A stretch of 64,000 nt of DNA from Caldilineaceae bacterium (GTDB lineage: Bacteria; Chloroflexota; Anaerolineae; Caldilineales; Caldilineaceae), in assembly GCA_022821545.1 (NCBI GenBank), contig JAJEDJ010000009.1, positions 1 to 64,000 of the forward strand, given 5' to 3'. Of the stretch, positions 37,997-47,059 are shown piece by piece. Each line of letters starts with the position of its first letter. Position 1 is the stretch's first letter. The notes below the pieces were generated by a model that saw only the letters and a program-made list of their open reading frames with translations, made no database searches and had not been told where the DNA came from. A program made the translations under genes and the position numbers.

Positions 37997-39397
37997 GTGC
38001 AACCGAGGTCCGTGAGTCTGCGAACGTTTTTGATCGTGGTTGGGATCCTGACGGTGGCGTTCGTGATTGGATTGGCCGGTATCGGCAGGATAGAGATTAC
38101 GCCTGCGACGGTAGACGCCACAACGCCGCAGTACCGACCGCAAGAGTTCACATACATTACTCAGGAAGAGGGACCTGACCATCCGGATCAGGCGCTGTTG
38201 TCCAACATATATGAAGAGGCAAGCCAATCGGTCGTCAGCATTCAGGTACGGCGATCAGGTGCGCGTGGACAGGATTCAACGCAAGGAATGTGGGGGCAAG
38301 GCAGCGGCTGGATCTGGGATGAAGAGGGTCATATCGTGACAAACAGCCACGTCGTGGAAGGCGCGGCCGACATTTTCGTGACTTTTGACAATGACATGTG
38401 GGCAGAGGCCGAACTGATCGCTAACGATTCGCAGTCGGATTTGGCCGTGCTTCGAGTCGATGCGCCTGGAGGCATGAGTCTGCGCCCGCTGGAACGGGCG
38501 GCCGGGTTGCCCAGAGTCGGCCACTACACAATTGCCCTAGGCAGTCCGTTCGGCCTTGAGAATTCGATGACGCTGGGCATCGTCAGTGCGCTGGGGCGCA
38601 GCTTGCCGGTAGGGAATCCGCGCCTTGTGAATCGTTATTCGCTGCCCGAAGTGATTCAGACCGATGCGGCCATCAATCCCGGCAATTCGGGAGGGCCGCT
38701 GCTGGACCTGAGCGGCCGGGTCGTGGGCATTAACTTCGCGATCCGGACAGAGGAGCGTTCTCCCCTCGGTACCGGGGTCAACTCGGGTGTTGGCTTCGCG
38801 ATTCCCATTATGGTGGCGGAGCGAGTCATACCGGCACTGATGGAGGATGGGGCGTATCGCTATCCATTTCTTGGAATCGCCGGCAGGACGATTACAGCGC
38901 CGGTCGCCAGCGCGCTAAACCTGAAATCAGATGTTCTCGGGGTCCAAGTGAATCGGGTAATGCAAGGTGGGCCCTCGTCTGAAGCAGGCCTGCGGAACGG
39001 CGATATTATCGTAAGTATCGACGAATTCGAGGTGCGCAATTTCGAGGACGTAATCAGCTACCTGGTGATGCAGAAGTCGCCTGGTGAAACAGTGGAGATC
39101 GGTGTACTACGCAGAGGCAGGAACCGCACATTTGAGGTGGAGCTAGGCACGCGGCCCGAAGCGGAGAGCAATGAATCCGCTCTGCAGATGATAGACAGTG
39201 CGGAGGCTATCGGGATCGCGACAGATGAAGTGTCAGACGAAATTGGACGTTTGGAGAGGAGATCGGCCCGGGGCGGGATTCGGGGCGGCGTCAGGGTTTG
39301 GATCGTGACTCTGGAAGGCGACGAGCAGACGGCGACAGTTTTGGTTGACGCCTTGAGCGGAGAGGTACTAAGCCTGGAATTTGACAGCGGCAATTGA
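37997..39397 (+). CDS. HtrA/DegP-like serine protease with PDZ and C-terminal PepSY-like domain
   Basis: The 466-residue protein has a TM anchor near the start (about residues 9-29), a trypsin-like domain with catalytic His118 (TNSHVVEG), Asp148 (SDLAVL) and Ser231 (GNSGGPLL), and a PDZ domain (GVQVNRVMQGGPSSEAGLRNGD). The last 75 residues (LQMIDSAEAIGI to VDALSGEVLSLEF) look like a PepSY fold, an uncommon addition. GTG 37997 follows AAAGGAAG and gives a normal anchor; GTG 37925 is also in frame. Probably acts outside the cell membrane in protein quality control. Confidence 0.92.
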   Translation: MQPRSVSLRTFLIVVGILTVAFVIGLAGIGRIEITPATVDATTPQYRPQEFTYITQEEGPDHPDQALLSNIYEEASQSVVSIQVRRSGARGQDSTQGMWGQGSGWIWDEEGHIVTNSHVVEGAADIFVTFDNDMWAEAELIANDSQSDLAVLRVDAPGGMSLRPLERAAGLPRVGHYTIALGSPFGLENSMTLGIVSALGRSLPVGNPRLVNRYSLPEVIQTDAAINPGNSGGPLLDLSGRVVGINFAIRTEERSPLGTGVNSGVGFAIPIMVAERVIPALMEDGAYRYPFLGIAGRTITAPVASALNLKSDVLGVQVNRVMQGGPSSEAGLRNGDIIVSIDEFEVRNFEDVISYLVMQKSPGETVEIGVLRRGRNRTFEVELGTRPEAESNESALQMIDSAEAIGIATDEVSDEIGRLERRSARGGIRGGVRVWIVTLEGDEQTATVLVDALSGEVLSLEFDSGN

Positions 39398-39486
39398 GAA
39401 TAGGGGTTGGCGCGCCCCCGGCAAAGCAGGGGCGCGTGCCGCCTTCTCTTTCAACCGACAATTACTTCCTCCAATATTGTAGGTGG

Positions 39487-39513
39487 GGAGCCGGGTCAAT
39501 GACGCCCGGCTCC
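39487..39513 (+). terminator. Possible hairpin terminator after htrA
   Basis: GGAGCCGGG (39487-39495) pairs perfectly with CCCGGCTCC (39505-39513) around a 9-base loop. The downstream CGCTATTT is not a clean T-tract, so termination is uncertain. A second GC-rich hairpin lies at about 39410-39440. Confidence 0.4.
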
Positions 39514-39672
39514 TCGCTATTTCAGGGAGATCTTCGTCGTTTTCGGGCATGTTTTCATTTGTCCGAATAGTAATGCGTATGGTTATGTGAACAGGGGTGT
39601 GGACGCCGTATGTGTGTATGCGGGCAGTGAGAAATCAATTTCAGCGGGACTCAGAGTCCGGAAGGAAGATCG

Positions 39673-40335
39673 ATGACAGAGGTTGTAGGCGCAACGCATC
39701 AGTTTCACGAGGCGGATTACGCTGAGGATTGGGCGCGGCGGTTCGAGCCGACGCCGGAGCGGCTACATCTATTTGAGACAATTCTTCAGCAGCTTCAGAG
39801 CGTGGTCCCTGCCGATGGTCATATAGTCGAGCTGGGTATTGGGCCTGCCTATCTGGCTGAATATCTGCTAGAGCGCATGCCGCACATTTCCTACGAAGGA
39901 GTCGACTTTTCGGAGCCGATGCTGAAGCAGGCGGCTACGCGCCTGGCGCGGTTTGGCGAGCGTGTACAGTGTCAGCAGGCTGACTTGCTGGACGACAGCT
40001 GGGTCAGCGACCTGGCGCGTCCGGCGGCGGCGATCGTGTCTACCTGGGCGTTGCACGATCTGGGAGGCCAGACGCAGACATCGAAAGTGTATCGGGCCTG
40101 TGCGGCGGCGCTGCCAGAGGGCGGGATCCTGCTCAATGGAGATTTTGTGAAGCCGGACGGGACGCGCCTTCCGTTTGAACCGGGGCGCTTTCTGATCGGC
40201 CGTCATTTGGAGTTGCTCAAGGAGGCCGGCTTCGCCGACAGACGCTGTTTGCATCTGTGGGAGGAGGAACTCGAGGCGCCGACCTCGTCCCAGAACTACG
40301 CCTGCCTGCTGGGAATCGTCGGAAGGAAGGTCTAG
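39673..40335 (+). CDS. Class I SAM-dependent methyltransferase
   Basis: A 220-residue Rossmann-fold methyltransferase. Motif I is HIVELGIGPAYLAEYLL (residues about 50-66), the acidic ribose-binding residue is in YEGVDFSEPML, and motif post-I and IV follow. Substrate cannot be told. It follows htrA on the same strand after 275 bases. Confidence 0.85.
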   Translation: MTEVVGATHQFHEADYAEDWARRFEPTPERLHLFETILQQLQSVVPADGHIVELGIGPAYLAEYLLERMPHISYEGVDFSEPMLKQAATRLARFGERVQCQQADLLDDSWVSDLARPAAAIVSTWALHDLGGQTQTSKVYRACAAALPEGGILLNGDFVKPDGTRLPFEPGRFLIGRHLELLKEAGFADRRCLHLWEEELEAPTSSQNYACLLGIVGRKV

Positions 40336-40470
40336 AACCCACTAGGAAACGGCAGGATCATTGCACCGTTCGCGGCGCCACTACGCTTACGCAGATTAGA
40401 TATCTGCCGCAGGATTTCAGCAGTTTTCGCGGGAAGCGAGCGAAAGCAAGAGTTCAGGGAAAGGATTGGA

Positions 40471-40947
40471 ATGGCTGAAGCGCCCTTTGAAATTGCCAAA
40501 GCCCACCGCTGGTTTGGCATCGATCTGAACAACAGCACGATGGACGCGCTGGATGCCGGGCTGGTGACGCCGGAATCGTGTGAGCCATATATTCACGCGG
40601 CCCATGCCAGTTGTTATCACTGGATGCAGGTTGGAACTGTCGCCAATCATGGCCGTGGGGAGTTTGCAGTCGCGAGTGTGTATGCGGCGGCGGGGTTAGG
40701 CGAGGCTGCGCTGCGTCACGTCCACCGTTATTTGGAGTTGATAAGAGCCAACCCCGATGAGTTGGAAGAATGGGACAAGGCTTTCGCTTATGACGCTCTG
40801 GCCAGGGCGTACGCGGCGGCCGGGGATGCGGCGGCAGCACGCGAGGCCAAAATCCAGGCGCAGGCTGCCGGCGATGCCATTGCCGATAAGGAAGATCGAG
40901 AGGTTTTCCTGAACTGGTTCAAGGGCGGCAACTGGCACGGCCTGTAG
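40471..40947 (+). CDS. Conserved hypothetical helical protein
   Basis: A 158-residue protein with a tetratricopeptide-like helical look (AHRWFGIDLNNSTMDALDAG, AVASVYAAAGLGEAALRHVHRYLELI, AYDALARAYAAAGDAAAAREA). No enzyme motif. ATG 40471 with GGAAAGGA upstream. It may be a small scaffold; function unknown. Confidence 0.7.
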   Translation: MAEAPFEIAKAHRWFGIDLNNSTMDALDAGLVTPESCEPYIHAAHASCYHWMQVGTVANHGRGEFAVASVYAAAGLGEAALRHVHRYLELIRANPDELEEWDKAFAYDALARAYAAAGDAAAAREAKIQAQAAGDAIADKEDREVFLNWFKGGNWHGL

Positions 40948-40958
40948 AAGCGGTCAAT

Positions 40959-42383
40959 TCAGGCACTCTTCCATTTGTCATACACCTGCAGCCCACGTCG
41001 TTCGCGGATGCCGTCGCGCCAGGCTTCGTTGCGGTTGTGAATGCGCTGAAACTTGATGCGCAGGCCGGAGTTGGACGACTCCTCGCGGCGGCTGTACCAC
41101 TCTTCCAGACGCTGTTCCAACCCGTCCTGCAGTGCGGCGAATTCATCCCAGCCGGCCCGGTTGAGCTGTTCACCCGGGTCGGAGTCCAGTTCGAAGAGAT
41201 CGTGGGGACCGTCGGGATAGCGTTTGACGAACTTGTGCTGAGGAGTGCGTATCATGCGCAGGTCGCCGTATTCGCCGTAGCGGGTATCGTCCCAGGCGCT
41301 GTTGCCGCTGCCGTCGAGCAGATGTGCGTAGCTGGCGCCGGCATAGTTGCGGGTCTCGTCGAGTTCGATTCCGGCCCAGTCACAGATGGTGCTGAAGGTG
41401 TCGTAGTGATCGACGCTGCGCTGGCTGATCTGGCCGGGTTGCACGAGTCCCGGAGCGCGGAGCATGAGTGGGACACGAGTTGAGATCTCGTACATGTTCA
41501 GGGGGCGTGTGCTGTTGCCTTTGCCCCAAAAGCCGTTCTGGCCTACTGAGCAGCCGTGGTCGGATGTATAGATGACTACGGTGTTGTCGAGGGCGCCGTC
41601 CTGCTCCAGCCGGTCCAACAGACGGCCTACCTCGCGGTCGATTTCGGTAACGGCGGCATAGTAGCCGACGTAGCGGGTGCGGATCTGCCTGTCGGTGGGC
41701 TGGAAGCCGCCGGCCAGGCCTTCGTTGCGCTGCCATGGATGGGGGTGGTAAGGGGGAATGTCGGTGAAGGCGGCGTCTTCGAAGCGGGCGGTCAATTCGG
41801 GATCATGGGTTTCAGCCTGGTAGGGCGAATGGGTTGAGATGTAGCCTACCTTGAGGAAAAAGGGCTGACTCGAGGGCGCGCTATCGAGGAATTGGAGCGC
41901 GTGATCAGTGATGAGGGCGCTCTTGTTTCCCGTCAGATCCAGGGGTTGGCCGTTGAGGTGATAGGTGTAGGCGCCGTTGTGTGCGCCCTGCCAGCGCGGG
42001 AGGCCGAATGCCCAGTCGAAGCCTGGGGGCGTGCGGTGGGAACGGCCCATGTGCCATTTGCCTGAGAGACCGCAGTGGTAGCCGGCCCTGGAGAGGAGTT
42101 GCGGCAGAGTCTCTTCTCCGGCAAGCCAGTCATGGTCGCCTATGACCGGTTCGGCCTCCTGAAGCCAGTCGTGGATGCCGACCTGTGAGGGCGTGCGCCC
42201 GGTCATGAGGCAGGCCCGGGCGGGGGAGCAGACGGGGCAGGGGGTGAAGGCGTCGACGAAACGAGCCCCCTCGGTTGCGAGCCGGTCCAGGTTGGGTGTC
42301 TGCAGTTCGCTGTTGCCGTAGCATCCACTGGCCCACTGGCCATGGTCGTCGGTGAGGAAGAGAAGGATATTGGGACGGGCCAT
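40959..42383 (-). CDS. Sulfatase (formylglycine type)
   Basis: The 474-residue enzyme is an arylsulfatase/choline-sulfatase-family protein. The signature CSPARAC holds Cys52, which becomes formylglycine, and Arg56. Metal ligands are Asp12-Asp13 (FLTDDHGQ) and the DHG motif in the C-half (YTSDHGCSVGQNGFWGKG). Lys/His of the active site are in SGKWHMGR. No signal peptide is seen, so it is probably cytosolic. Last gene of a minus-strand series after RraA-like and FAH-family genes. Confidence 0.95.
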   Translation of the reverse strand: MARPNILLFLTDDHGQWASGCYGNSELQTPNLDRLATEGARFVDAFTPCPVCSPARACLMTGRTPSQVGIHDWLQEAEPVIGDHDWLAGEETLPQLLSRAGYHCGLSGKWHMGRSHRTPPGFDWAFGLPRWQGAHNGAYTYHLNGQPLDLTGNKSALITDHALQFLDSAPSSQPFFLKVGYISTHSPYQAETHDPELTARFEDAAFTDIPPYHPHPWQRNEGLAGGFQPTDRQIRTRYVGYYAAVTEIDREVGRLLDRLEQDGALDNTVVIYTSDHGCSVGQNGFWGKGNSTRPLNMYEISTRVPLMLRAPGLVQPGQISQRSVDHYDTFSTICDWAGIELDETRNYAGASYAHLLDGSGNSAWDDTRYGEYGDLRMIRTPQHKFVKRYPDGPHDLFELDSDPGEQLNRAGWDEFAALQDGLEQRLEEWYSRREESSNSGLRIKFQRIHNRNEAWRDGIRERRGLQVYDKWKSA

Positions 42384-42493
42384 TGGATGTTCCTGTCGGG
42401 TTTATGGACGTTGTAGGGTCATAGATTCGATGTTCTGGCGAATGAAGTTGGGAGTACAGATTACTTGGAATGAAATTCTCTTATTAACAGGTC

Positions 42494-43309
42494 TTACGCA
42501 ACCGGGTTCTCCAGGGTCATACCGTCGATCGTTATCCTGGCGACGTCACCGCTCTGCAGGGTGAACTCGTCGGGGGGGACGATGCCGGTGCCGGTCATCA
42601 GCAGGGCGCCGTGCGGGAAAGTCATCTCGCGCATCAGGTATTCGGCCAAGTCGGGGAAGGTGCGCTTCATCTGGTTGGTTGAGGTCTCGCCGGCGAAGGC
42701 GATTGCTCCGTTGCGCTCAATCTCCAGGCTGATGGCCAGATCGGTCAGCGCGTCGGCGGCGGTCAGACAGATGCCCGGGCCGACCGCGGCTGAGCCGTCG
42801 TAGGTCTTTGCCTGGGGCAGGTAGAGCGGATTTTCGCCCTCGATGTCGCGGCTGGACATGTCGTTGCCGACTGTGTAGCCGACGATGTGCGCGGCGGCGT
42901 TTATGACGAGGCAAAGCTCGGGCTCGGGCACGTTCCAGGTGGTGTCGGCGCGGATGCGAACTATCTGGCCGTGGCCGACGGTGCGCCAGCCTACCTGCTT
43001 GAAGAAGATCTCCGGACGTGCGGCATCGTAGACCTGCTGATAGACGTCGGCTGCGGTCTCGGATTCGGCCTTGCGGGCGTCACGGCTGCGGAGATAGGTG
43101 ACGCCGCTGCCCCAGACCTCCTGGTGGTCGTCAAGCGGCGCGAGCAATGGGCCGCAGGCCTTCTCGTCTGTCGCCAGCTCAGTCAGGAGCGAGGACAGTC
43201 CGCCTTCAGGCAGGGCCAGCAACGTGCTGAGCGTCACGCCGGCGGGCAGCAGCTTGCCATCGACCGCCCAGCGCGGCCCGGCAGATGTACTGTGTCGAGT
43301 GAGATACAT
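42494..43309 (-). CDS. Fumarylacetoacetate hydrolase family protein
   Basis: The 271-residue protein has the FAH-family metal-binding Glu pair in WNVPEPELCLVIN, the GYTVGNDMSSRDIE stretch and the TGTGIV motif. Such enzymes hydrolyse C-C bonds in acylpyruvate or gluconate-type substrates, or act as lyases/decarboxylases in sugar-acid pathways. ATG 43309 with AGGAAGGAG just upstream is chosen over the in-frame start at 43402. Neighbours suggest catabolism of sugar acids or sulfated sugars. Confidence 0.9.
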   Translation of the reverse strand: MYLTRHSTSAGPRWAVDGKLLPAGVTLSTLLALPEGGLSSLLTELATDEKACGPLLAPLDDHQEVWGSGVTYLRSRDARKAESETAADVYQQVYDAARPEIFFKQVGWRTVGHGQIVRIRADTTWNVPEPELCLVINAAAHIVGYTVGNDMSSRDIEGENPLYLPQAKTYDGSAAVGPGICLTAADALTDLAISLEIERNGAIAFAGETSTNQMKRTFPDLAEYLMREMTFPHGALLMTGTGIVPPDEFTLQSGDVARITIDGMTLENPVA

Positions 43310-43352
43310 TGGCGCTAACTCCTTCCTGGTTGCGAGTTTTCCTAATGCTGTA

Positions 43353-44150
43353 TTAGCCGTTTCGCTGCTTCCACTCTTCGTACTCGGCCCAGCCTTCGTC
43401 ATTGAGGGGGTAGTATTTGCTGAGAGCCCCGCCTTCGGCCAGTTTTATGCGGCTGAAGACCTCCCACTCTTCGTGCTCGAGGGTGTGCTCTAGCACCAGG
43501 GGGATCATCTGGCGGGGTACGACCACGGCGCCGTCGTCATCGGCAATGATGGCGTCGCCGGGCAGGACGAGCACATTGCTGATGTTTACGGGCACGTTGA
43601 GGCCCCAGGGGAAGAGTTCGGCCTGGGATGCGTAGTTAGGTGTAAAGCCGACGGTCCAGAGGGGCACGCCGACTTGCTGGATGTTGGGCCAGTCGCGCAC
43701 GCAGCCGTCGACGACGATCCCGGCGCCGCCGCGGCCCTTGAAGTAGGTGGTGAGCATTTCGCCGACACAGCCGGTATAGCGGCTGGCAAAGGCCTGGATG
43801 ACGAGAACGTCGCCATTTTCGACGGTCTCAAATACGGCCCACAGCGCGCCGCGTTTTTCGGCGCCCTCCTGGGCCGCGCCTGAGAAGACATCTTCTCGCT
43901 GGGGCATGAAGGCCAGTGTGACCGCCGGGCCCACGACTTTGGCGCCGGGTGTGCGGGGAAGCGGCCCCTGGATGAAGGTGTGGCGGATGCCGAAGCGGTG
44001 CATGGTGGCGCTGGCGGTGGCGGTGCTCACTTGCCGCAACTGCTCGATCAGCTCTGGCTGCGGACGGGTGACGGGGCCGCCGTCGATGGGCAGGGGCACG
44101 CCGGCAGACGGGATCTCGATGGCCGCGTAGTCGTGGGTGGGTCTGCTCAT
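43353..44150 (-). CDS. RraA-like / HMG aldolase-type dimethylmenaquinone-family protein
   Basis: The 265-residue protein belongs to the RraA/HMG-aldolase family, with the signature GGAGIVVDGCVRDW (the DGxxRD motif binds the substrate and metal). Such proteins are often aldolases or decarboxylases of 4-hydroxy-2-oxo-acids and not RNase-E inhibitors outside Proteobacteria. First gene of the minus-strand series with FAH and sulfatase genes; the divergent promoter region is upstream. Confidence 0.9.
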   Translation of the reverse strand: MSRPTHDYAAIEIPSAGVPLPIDGGPVTRPQPELIEQLRQVSTATASATMHRFGIRHTFIQGPLPRTPGAKVVGPAVTLAFMPQREDVFSGAAQEGAEKRGALWAVFETVENGDVLVIQAFASRYTGCVGEMLTTYFKGRGGAGIVVDGCVRDWPNIQQVGVPLWTVGFTPNYASQAELFPWGLNVPVNISNVLVLPGDAIIADDDGAVVVPRQMIPLVLEHTLEHEEWEVFSRIKLAEGGALSKYYPLNDEGWAEYEEWKQRNG

Positions 44151-44476
44151 AATGCGTGATCCTCAAGTGGGTGAATCGGGATGGACTGTTTGGCCGCGCC
44201 CTTGTCCACTGCGGGCACGATGGTTTTCTGATGGTATGCGAAGAAGCCTATTCCCGCAAACGGCAGGGGTATAGTGAAGTGGGTGAATATAACGGAGCGT
44301 CGAAACCAGGCCAGCCAGGGACGGCAGCTGACCGGAACCTGCGGGGCACACGTCAGAAGAGAGGACCAGAGCCAATACTCCGATTCAATTGAGGGTGCGC
44401 GAACCCGTGTGCTACAATGGCGGCAGGTGCGCAGAACCATTCGGCCTTCCGGAAAGTATAGAGAGAACTGTTCGCC
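44151..44476 (+). other. Divergent intergenic region before the nuclease island
   Basis: 326 bases without a gene. It carries the sigma70-type promoter for the plus-strand island (44389-44418). GTGGGTGAATC-like and GTGGGTGAATA-like pieces near 44166 and 44280 form a short direct repeat. No terminator is visible. Confidence 0.5.
44389..44418 (+). promoter_or_regulatory. Probable extended -10 promoter of the nuclease island
   Basis: TTGAGG (44389-44394) is followed by 18 bases and TACAAT (44413-44418); TGC stands directly before the -10 box, an extended -10. Transcription would start near 44425, about 50 bases before the nuclease gene. Confidence 0.6.
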
Positions 44477-45355
44477 GTGCCTTTGAAACTCCCTTCGACC
44501 TTCGCTTTCAGCCAGTCGAGTCTGCAATCCTATGTGAACTGCCCGCGCCGCTTCTGGCTGGCGTATGTGGAACAGCTTAGGTGGCCGGCGTTGGAGGCCG
44601 CGCCCTACGATGAGCACGAAGAGCAACTGAGATTGGGCGCGCAGTTTCATCAGCTGGTCGAAAGGGCAGAGGCCTGTATGTCGGTCGATCTGCTGGCGGA
44701 CGGTCTGGCATATCCTCTGGATGAGTGGTTTGAGAGCTATCTTACCCACCGGCCGGCCGATCTACCTACGGAGGTGGTAGAGGTCGAACGTGTGTTGAGC
44801 GCGCCTCTGGCAGTGGAGGCAGGCATGTACCGTCTGGCAGCCCGCTACGATTTGATTGCGGTCGGCGGAGAAGGGGCGGACCGCCGGGCCGTAGTTCTTG
44901 ACTGGAAGACGAACACGCGGGTGGCGCGTCGTTCGAACTTGCAGCAGCGGATGCAGACGCTCGTGTATCCGTACGTGCTGGTGGAGGCGAGCGCGGGCCT
45001 GCCATGGGGTCCGTTGGCGCCTGAGCAGGTGGAGATGCGCTACTGGTTCACAGCGGCGCCGGCTGAGGCGGTCTCTTTTGATTACAACAGCGAACTTCAT
45101 GCGGCGAATGCCACCAGGCTCAAGCAGTTGTTGAACGAGATTCTCAGTGGGAAAAGGGAGAGGGACTTTCCCAAGGTGGCCGACACGGAGGAGAATCGGA
45201 AGCGATTTTGCGGCTACTGCATCTACCGTTCGCGCTGCGACCGGGGCATCGCCGCGGGTGACCTGGAGGAGTACGACGAGGAGGCGTTTGCGGAGGAGGA
45301 CCTGGAGAGAGCGTTGGAGTTCACGCTGGATGACGTGCAGGAGTTGACGTTTTAG
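44477..45355 (+). CDS. Cas4/RecB-like PD-(D/E)XK nuclease with Fe-S cysteines
   Basis: A 292-residue predicted DNA exonuclease. Motifs are His58 (GAQFHQLVE), Asp125 (ARYDLIAV), Asp142-Trp-Lys144 (VVLDWKTN) and Gln160/Tyr164 (RMQTLVYPY). Cys22 (NCPRRF) and the C-terminal cluster Cys245-x2-Cys248-x5-Cys254 give the four-cysteine pattern that holds a 4Fe-4S cluster in Cas4 and AddB. No cas1, cas2 or CRISPR array is visible. It may act in repair or in a defence system. The start is GTG 44477. Confidence 0.85.
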   Translation: MPLKLPSTFAFSQSSLQSYVNCPRRFWLAYVEQLRWPALEAAPYDEHEEQLRLGAQFHQLVERAEACMSVDLLADGLAYPLDEWFESYLTHRPADLPTEVVEVERVLSAPLAVEAGMYRLAARYDLIAVGGEGADRRAVVLDWKTNTRVARRSNLQQRMQTLVYPYVLVEASAGLPWGPLAPEQVEMRYWFTAAPAEAVSFDYNSELHAANATRLKQLLNEILSGKRERDFPKVADTEENRKRFCGYCIYRSRCDRGIAAGDLEEYDEEAFAEEDLERALEFTLDDVQELTF

Positions 45356-45389
45356 GTGGAATTCACCGAATGCAGCCGCCGGGTGCGCA

Positions 45390-45587
45390 ATGGACGTTGA
45401 ACACTTTCTGGGTACAGATTCGCTTCTTACTGAATTTTCTGAAAGGGAAATCGTCGAGACCCGAGATGCAAATGAGAATTTCCTGATTGAATTGGACGCC
45501 GACGGAAAGATTGTCAGCTTAATAGTTGAACATGCCGGTGCGCATATCGATGTGTCGAAACTTTCCTTCGAGAAGATTCCTGGGTGA
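45390..45587 (+). CDS. Small DUF2283-like protein
   Basis: A 65-residue acidic protein. The stretch NENFLIELDADGKIVSLIVEHAG is like the DUF2283 core (beta strands with DxDG). DUF2283 genes are often small partners near toxin-antitoxin or restriction genes. It lies 34 bases after the nuclease and 36 bases before the ATPase, so it is probably part of the same transcript. Function unknown. Confidence 0.6.
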   Translation: MDVEHFLGTDSLLTEFSEREIVETRDANENFLIELDADGKIVSLIVEHAGAHIDVSKLSFEKIPG

Positions 45588-45623
45588 CAGAATACGGCTG
45601 GCTTTGAGTTGAGCGGAGGCCTT

Positions 45624-47057
45624 ATGTTAACGAGACTGCAAGTATCCGGCTTCAAAAACCTGGTCGACATCGATGTCCGCTTTGGCCCTTTCACCTGTAT
45701 CGCCGGCGCGAACGGGACGGGAAAGTCCAATCTGTTTGACGCGATACAGTTTCTGGGCAGGCTTGCCAGCGACACGTTTGTAGATGCTGCGGCGTCGATA
45801 CGAGCCGAAGAGGACAAGGCGTCGTCTGTTCTCAGTTTGTTCCATCGGGTCGGCAGCGAGTACGCGGACAGTATCTCGTTTACGGCGGAAATGATTATCC
45901 CGGATGAAGGGGTAGATGATTTGGGGCAGGAAGCAAAGGCCACCTTCACATTTCTGCGGTACGCCGTGGAACTGGCCTACCGCGTTGATGAAAGACTACC
46001 GTTTCCCGGTTCTTTTGAGCTTGTCAAGGAAAGCTTGGAACACATCAAACTCGGAGAGGCGTGGAAGCACCTCAGATTCCATCACAGTGCCAAGGATTGG
46101 CGCAATTCGGTTGTCAAGGGGCGCAGAACTGCACCATTCATTTCTACGGACTTTCACGAGGGACAGAGGGTTATCCGCCTTCACCAGGATGGGGGCAGCA
46201 GCGGGCGCCCCCAAACCATCTCTGCAAGCAATCTACCCCGAACCGTACTTTCAACCGTCAACGCGACCGAGAGCCCTACTGCCTTGCTTGCGCGGCGAGA
46301 GATGCAGTCCTGGCGTCTGCTCCAGTTGGAACCGTCATCGCTACGCAGACCTGACGGGTTTATGACCCCTCCGGGGATGGGCTCGGACGGCTCCCACCTG
46401 CCGGCAACTCTCTTTTCGCTGGCGCACTCTGAGGATCAGGCGGACTCTGACGGACCGGACACGTGGGTTTATGAACAGATTGCCTTGAGATTGTCCGAGC
46501 TAATCGATGACGTGTATGAGGTAAGCGTCGACAGAGATGAGAAGAGACAGTTATTCACTCTACAGGTACAGGACAAGAACGGTACGACACATCCAGCGCG
46601 TTCGCTGTCTGACGGAACGCTCCGTTTCCTGGCTCTGGCGGTGCTGGCGCTGGATCCCACGGCCATTGGCGTCATCTGTCTGGAGGAGCCGGAAAACGGT
46701 ATACATCCTGGCCGAATGTCAGCCATGTTAGAGTTGCTCCAAGAGATTGCGGTCGACGTATCGAGGCCAGTAGCCAGAGATAACCCGCTACGCCAAGTGA
46801 TCGTTAATACCCACTCTCCCTCGGTCGTGCATCTTGTTCCGCCAGAAAGTCTGCTCATCGCCGAGACAGAACAGGCGATTTACAATGAAAGACGTTTCCA
46901 GAAAGCCGTGTTCAGATGGCTGCCAAACACTTGGCGCAGCGTGGCGAATCCTGTTGAGAAAGCCGTGATGAAAGGACGGCTGCTGTACTATCTGAATCCC
47001 ACCCCAAATAACGGCAGCCAACTCAGTTTACAGATTGAAAATGTGGAAATGTACTGA
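45624..47057 (+). CDS. AAA/ABC-type ATPase (AAA_21, RecF/OLD-like), partner of a TOPRIM protein
   Basis: A 477-residue ATPase. Walker A GANGTGKS is at residues 28-35; the ABC-type signature SLSDGTLRFLAL at about 327-338; Walker B VICLEEPENGIHP at about 350-362; the switch His in IVNTHSP. The RecF/SMC-head pattern TRLQVSGFKNLVDI is at the N-terminus. ATG 45624 with GGAGG five bases before is preferred over TTG 45609. The next gene starts 2 bases after its stop. The pair resembles ATPase-nuclease defence modules. Confidence 0.88.
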   Translation: MLTRLQVSGFKNLVDIDVRFGPFTCIAGANGTGKSNLFDAIQFLGRLASDTFVDAAASIRAEEDKASSVLSLFHRVGSEYADSISFTAEMIIPDEGVDDLGQEAKATFTFLRYAVELAYRVDERLPFPGSFELVKESLEHIKLGEAWKHLRFHHSAKDWRNSVVKGRRTAPFISTDFHEGQRVIRLHQDGGSSGRPQTISASNLPRTVLSTVNATESPTALLARREMQSWRLLQLEPSSLRRPDGFMTPPGMGSDGSHLPATLFSLAHSEDQADSDGPDTWVYEQIALRLSELIDDVYEVSVDRDEKRQLFTLQVQDKNGTTHPARSLSDGTLRFLALAVLALDPTAIGVICLEEPENGIHPGRMSAMLELLQEIAVDVSRPVARDNPLRQVIVNTHSPSVVHLVPPESLLIAETEQAIYNERRFQKAVFRWLPNTWRSVANPVEKAVMKGRLLYYLNPTPNNGSQLSLQIENVEMY

Positions 47058-47059
47058 AG

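Noticed and set aside
44477..45355. CRISPR-associated Cas4 with a CRISPR array
   Set aside because: No repeat-spacer array, cas1 or cas2 is visible anywhere in the 64 kb.
44762..45949. A 395-codon minus-strand frame opposite the Cas4-like gene
   Set aside because: It crosses two genes and their gap, has no motif, and the plus strand carries clear nuclease and ATPase motifs.
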